From the NCBI GenBank assembly GCA_963811805.1, contig CAWESU010000001.1:3100001-3164000 (forward strand): DNA of 64,000 bases, written 5' to 3'. The position numbers and the translations under genes are program-made. Numbering within the stretch: the first letter of the stretch is position 1; the number at the start of each line of letters is the position of its first letter. Below are positions 61,701 through 64,000 of this stretch, piece by piece. This stretch comes from DAHUXN01 sp963811805 (GTDB taxonomy: Bacteria > Acidobacteriota > Terriglobia > Acidiferrales > UBA7541). The notes under the pieces were generated by a model, which saw only the letters and a program-made list of their open reading frames with translations, did no database searches and had not been told where the DNA came from.

Positions 61701-61924
61701 TTGAGACGGATCTGTCCTTAGCAAAGAAATTCAACCTTAGCGAACGTCTGAATCTGCAGTTTCGCGCAGAGTGCTTCAACATCTTGAATCACACGAACCT
61801 CAACACGCCGAACCCGGTCGTTTACACCGCGGCGACCGGGGGGCCTTCGCCAACAGCGGGCTTCATTACGTCTACGACGACAACCTCCCGGCAGATCCAG
61901 CTCGGATTGAAATTGTTGTGGTAG
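58736..61924 (+). CDS. TonB-dependent-receptor-like outer-membrane protein with carboxypeptidase-like domain
   Basis: About 1062 aa. Signal peptide (VSLFLAILTILLGVQFSPIASAQ). An N-terminal CarboxypepD_reg-like beta-sandwich (GSIWGSVSDASGAAIPGATVTIKN, residues about 40-125) is followed by a plug-like domain (GLVGERQVKDLPLNGRSYDQLLTLNPGV) and a large beta-barrel ending in RQIQLGLKLLW, the aromatic-terminated signature of outer-membrane barrels. This is the expanded acidobacterial family thought to import oligosaccharides or peptides; the ligand is unknown. ATG 58736 puts the signal peptide at the N-terminus. Confidence 0.9.
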   Translation: MKMDFVAMVKSRRQVSLFLAILTILLGVQFSPIASAQSGGSIWGSVSDASGAAIPGATVTIKNTETGEKRTVVSDETGKFDAPALPVGHYELTASKTGFRTNATTGVTLVVGQREEVTLTLQVGDVHQTVEVHGQASAVAVTTEDVSGLVGERQVKDLPLNGRSYDQLLTLNPGVVNYTSQRAGSVGTSNSVVGNMFSASGRRPQENLFLLNGVEFTSASEIDNTPGGVSGQLLGVDSVREFVVVQNNYGAEYGKRPGAQVNIVTASGGNEVHGSVYEFLRNSAMDARNFFDYGNIPEFQRNNFGAALGGPLRKDKSFLFGNYEGFRQNLGLSNLSLVPDATSRASTVPSIQPLLALWPVANGPELLTSTGAQSGIAEAFTNPVQNIGEDYGTTRFDQVFSDKDSSSATYTVDDSRAISPTTNPYTLADVFLREQVVTLGETHIFSPTLLNQATVGFSRGAFYFNTNTTVDLPSWVQPGEPVGAVVVGGGTTLNGASQITNGGTNAGSNLTAVRNLFTLSDKLTVTRGIHLLNFGAWFERVQANDTLEQDQFGQISFSNLQTFLQGDVSTYTFAPSYTPLGWRSLEGALYAEDTIRPRPSFELELGFRDEFTDGWNEASGRASNYAFDANGVIETQPFVGDSAFTVNRAKFLPAPRVGFSWSPFGLKKTVIRGGGGLYYALLDNLSYRLDQNAPFNTVFAAKNIPFSSIAPDLTYTGQKIIPSGVQPDLWTPTVESWTLKVEQEISPDTSLSVGYIGSHGYHGLLSLDANLPTPTICPASPCPAGYPAGAYYYPSGAALANSALWNTTTWVSEGVSSYNGLQVDVNHRFNKGLQFRGVYTFSKALDDGDNMNTSVATNSPTFVSNPLDPMADYGRASFDIRRSAVLNGVYALPFGRGNTEWVNRLVGDWQLSGIETMQSGLPFTPQLAYNPSNDGDTRNPVRPSWNPSFTGPVVLGLPDEYFNPNAFIQPLAGTYGNVGRNVLQGPNLFETDLSLAKKFNLSERLNLQFRAECFNILNHTNLNTPNPVVYTAATGGPSPTAGFITSTTTTSRQIQLGLKLLW

Positions 61925-61990
61925 AAGAGCGGTTAGGCTGCGACTCGGGACGTGGAAACCAATAACAGCGGAGCGACATCTTAGGGCAGG

Positions 61991-63370
61991 ATGATTCGCG
62001 CCAAAGGCGTCGTCTCCGCAGTTGTCCTCGTTGCCCTCTCGACCATCGTTTTTCAAACTCTAGAAGTTCGCGCGGCGCAAATATCTCGATCTTCCGAAGG
62101 CGCTTCCGGTTCCACCGCGCAGAGCGACGCGGACTTCTATGCCGCCGCCAACGAAGTCCTGCAAGCGATGAGCAAGATCCTGGCTCTGCCTGTGAAGTCC
62201 CCGCTGCAGGAGAGCATCCGGACAAAAGCACAAATCCGCCAATACCTGGTGGACGAACAGAACAAGGAGGAATCGCCGCAGAGACGTTATGCCGACCGGC
62301 GAACGCTCGAGGCTTTCGGGCTAATTCCCAAGGGCTTTCCGTTGGACTCATTTCTCTTGGACCTGCTCACTGATCAAGTCGCCGGGCTTTATGATCCGCA
62401 AAAGAAGGAATTCTATATCGCGAGTTGGATCTCGCCAGGCGATCAGAAACAGGTCATGGCGCATGAATTAACCCATGCGCTTGATGATCAGTATTTCCAT
62501 TTGGACAAATGGCAAAAGGCCGTGCGCAACAACGACGACGCCTCGCTTGCCCGTGACGCAGTCATTGAGGGATCAGCGGTCGCCTCCATGATGGACTACA
62601 CGCTGGCCGACCTGCACACGAGTGTCCGCGAGTTGCCGGATATCGCTCCTTTCATCGAAGCGAGTGTCGCCGATGAAATGGACAAGGATCCGAATCTGGC
62701 CAAAGCTCCTCCTTTCGTTCGCGACGAACTGCTCTTTCCCTATCTCGAGGGCGCCAAGTTCACGCAGAAGGTGCTGAAAGCCAATGGCAGTTGGGCCGAC
62801 TTTCAGAAAGTGTTCAAGAATCCTCCGGCCTCGACGCAACAAATCCTCCATCCGGATCTGTATTTCCAACACGTGAAGCCGGAACAGGTCGATCTGCCTC
62901 ATCTCAAGTCCGCCATCCCGCGAGGCTACGTTCAGCTCGATGAGAACGTCGTTGGGGAATTCGCGTTGGGTGAAGTTCTAAAGCAATTCCTCGGGCCTGG
63001 CGACGCGGAAGAGCTCGCACCGATGTGGCGCGGAGACCGCTACGCTCTGTTTGAAGATAAGGACACGAAGCAAACCATCCTGGTGGTCTTACTGGTGCTG
63101 GATAGCGAAAGCGATGCCAGCTCGTTCTTCACGTCGTACAGTAAAGCCCTCAAAAATAAGGATTCCCTTAAAACGCCGGTTGTGCAGGGCCCTGAATTTG
63201 TGGCCTTCAATAATGTGTTTCTGTCATGTATGCATTCGAGATGCCTGAGCGTCGAAGGCGCCGACAGAAAAACATTCGATCGCATCGGTCATCAGTTGGG
63301 CTGGCCGGTTGAGCCAACGGTGAGTGGCCCTGTTTTTGCCGAAGCGTCCACCTCGGGGAATTCGCGTTAG
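61991..63370 (+). CDS. Secreted HExxH metalloprotease-like protein
   Basis: 459 aa. Signal peptide (KGVVSAVVLVALSTIVFQTLEVRA). A zinc-protease motif H158-E-L-T-H162 occurs in QVMAHELTHALDDQYF, preceded by the strand KEFYIASWISPGDQ. A later Glu in VIEGSAVASMMDY is well placed for a third zinc ligand. The rest is helical with no further recognised domain. Activity is predicted from the motif only. It follows the receptor gene by 66 bases in the same direction and may be co-transcribed. Confidence 0.75.
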   Translation: MIRAKGVVSAVVLVALSTIVFQTLEVRAAQISRSSEGASGSTAQSDADFYAAANEVLQAMSKILALPVKSPLQESIRTKAQIRQYLVDEQNKEESPQRRYADRRTLEAFGLIPKGFPLDSFLLDLLTDQVAGLYDPQKKEFYIASWISPGDQKQVMAHELTHALDDQYFHLDKWQKAVRNNDDASLARDAVIEGSAVASMMDYTLADLHTSVRELPDIAPFIEASVADEMDKDPNLAKAPPFVRDELLFPYLEGAKFTQKVLKANGSWADFQKVFKNPPASTQQILHPDLYFQHVKPEQVDLPHLKSAIPRGYVQLDENVVGEFALGEVLKQFLGPGDAEELAPMWRGDRYALFEDKDTKQTILVVLLVLDSESDASSFFTSYSKALKNKDSLKTPVVQGPEFVAFNNVFLSCMHSRCLSVEGADRKTFDRIGHQLGWPVEPTVSGPVFAEASTSGNSR

Positions 63371-63444
63371 AGCCTCCTGCAGAAGGGGCGCACGGAGAGC
63401 GAATCTTTGTAGCCCGCAATTGTGAACCCCTATAGAATGTCCGC

Positions 63445-63858
63445 ATGGCGAGAGCATTTCTACTTTTCAATTTTGGCTCGGACGAGGAAGCTGCGCAGAA
63501 GGCGCGTCACCGTATCGATGCGTGGAAGCAGGCCTTTCGACTTGGGAGCAAAGTCCAGTTCAAGCTGGAACGCCAAACTCCGGCTGCTTCGGGGGATTCG
63601 GAGGGCTCGCAAGGTCGTGAGCCCAAGGGCAAAGGCGGCGCAGCAGCAAAACCGAAAAACACTCTGGATGCGGAGACCCCCGAGCGCATTCGCCTGTTGA
63701 TTCGCCTGGACTTCTCAGCGCACGAAAAAAATCTATTCCAGACTTGGCTCGACCGCATTCCGGCCGAAGAGCCTTTCAAATCGGTAAAGCCCGAAGCGAT
63801 TCAACGCGACGCTGGTAATTTCGAGCAGATCTCAGAGCTTTTCGACTCCTTGGACTGA
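63445..63858 (+). CDS. Small conserved-looking protein of unknown function
   Basis: 137 aa. A beta-alpha start (MARAFLLFNFGSDEEAAQKARHRIDAWKQAF) leads to a charged Gly/Lys/Ser linker (residues about 45-75) and then a second alpha/beta part (RIRLLIRLDFSAHEKNLFQTWLDRIP) and an acidic tail. No membrane segment or known motif is present. The ATG at 63445 fits the body of the fold. Codon use matches the neighbouring host genes. Confidence 0.6.
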   Translation: MARAFLLFNFGSDEEAAQKARHRIDAWKQAFRLGSKVQFKLERQTPAASGDSEGSQGREPKGKGGAAAKPKNTLDAETPERIRLLIRLDFSAHEKNLFQTWLDRIPAEEPFKSVKPEAIQRDAGNFEQISELFDSLD

Positions 63859-63889
63859 ATCACAGCTCTATTGCCCGGCCTTTGCCCAT

Positions 63890-63918
63890 TTGGTGCCATA
63901 GCTCCCATTGGCTATAAT
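63890..63918 (+). promoter_or_regulatory. Promoter near the right edge
   Basis: TTGGTG (63890-63895), a 17-base spacer and a perfect TATAAT (63913-63918). A start codon follows 44 bases downstream. Confidence 0.6.
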
Positions 63919-63961
63919 GGGCGAGGCCAGCCAATACATCCCGGTCGGCGAAAGGCATCGG

Positions 63962-64000
63962 ATGGCTCTTCAGACGCGCACGAAAACAGCGAAGTTTGAC
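63962..64000 (+). CDS. Start of a gene running off the window
   Basis: ATG at 63962 opens 13 codons (MALQTRTKTAKFD) to the window end, behind the promoter at 63890-63918 and a purine-rich GCGAAAGGC. Too little is present to name it. Confidence 0.4.
   Translation, partial: MALQTRTKTAKFD

Overview
The window looks like an Acidobacteriota chromosome. It carries a squalene-to-hopanoid operon of the hpnC/hpnD/hpnE type next to a lipid A gene (lpxD), a very large outer-membrane receptor with an N-terminal carboxypeptidase-like regulatory domain, giant RHS/YD-repeat proteins and a PEP-CTERM protein. This combination, together with the moderately GC-rich core genes, is typical of soil acidobacteria. 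The assignment is an inference from gene content; there is no rRNA gene in the window.

Host segment 1 (1-15.1 kb): the 3' part of lpxD; a promoter; then a tightly coupled + strand operon shc-hpnH-hpnA-hpnG-(two zinc-dependent dehydrogenases)-hpnC-hpnD-hpnE, in which nearly every start codon overlaps the previous stop. It should take farnesyl diphosphate to squalene, cyclise it to hopene and attach and trim the adenosine-derived side chain. The two dehydrogenases have no assigned role. After it come a zinc-ribbon protein, a PLP-dependent threonine/serine dehydratase-like enzyme, a DUF72 protein, an HPF/RaiA-like protein and tRNA-Lys(TTT).

Accreted tRNA island (15.1-49.96 kb): the last 24 bases of the tRNA region (core 15077-15100) recur exactly at 30391-30414 and 49932-49955. 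This defines two mobile elements in tandem, each with its own tyrosine integrase just inside its left att site. Element 1 (about 15.3 kb) is a mobilizable element: integrase, excisionase-like protein, accessory RHH protein, coupling protein, MobF relaxase-helicase, then a cargo of a secreted protein, a 1.75-kaa RHS protein and a small membrane-anchored protein. No mating-pore genes are present. Element 2 (about 19.5 kb) has an integrase, two small DNA-binding proteins, an N-truncated membrane protein, an IS110/IS1111-type insertion sequence with a long 3' non-coding end, an IS5-family insertion that splits the signal peptide of an RHS gene, a 2477-aa protein with eight IPT/TIG domains fused to RHS repeats, two paralogous four-helix membrane proteins that look like RHS immunity proteins with an orphan toxin tip between them, and three copies of a right-end module. 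Two of these copies carry decayed att cores, suggesting earlier integrations at the same tRNA.

Host segment 2 (49.96-64 kb): a short zone of gene fragments, then pntAA-pntAB-pntB (proton-translocating transhydrogenase), korA-korB (2-oxoacid:ferredoxin oxidoreductase), a convergent ammonium transporter gene, a TonB-dependent-receptor-like outer-membrane protein, a secreted HExxH protein, a small conserved-looking protein and the first codons of a further gene behind a good promoter.
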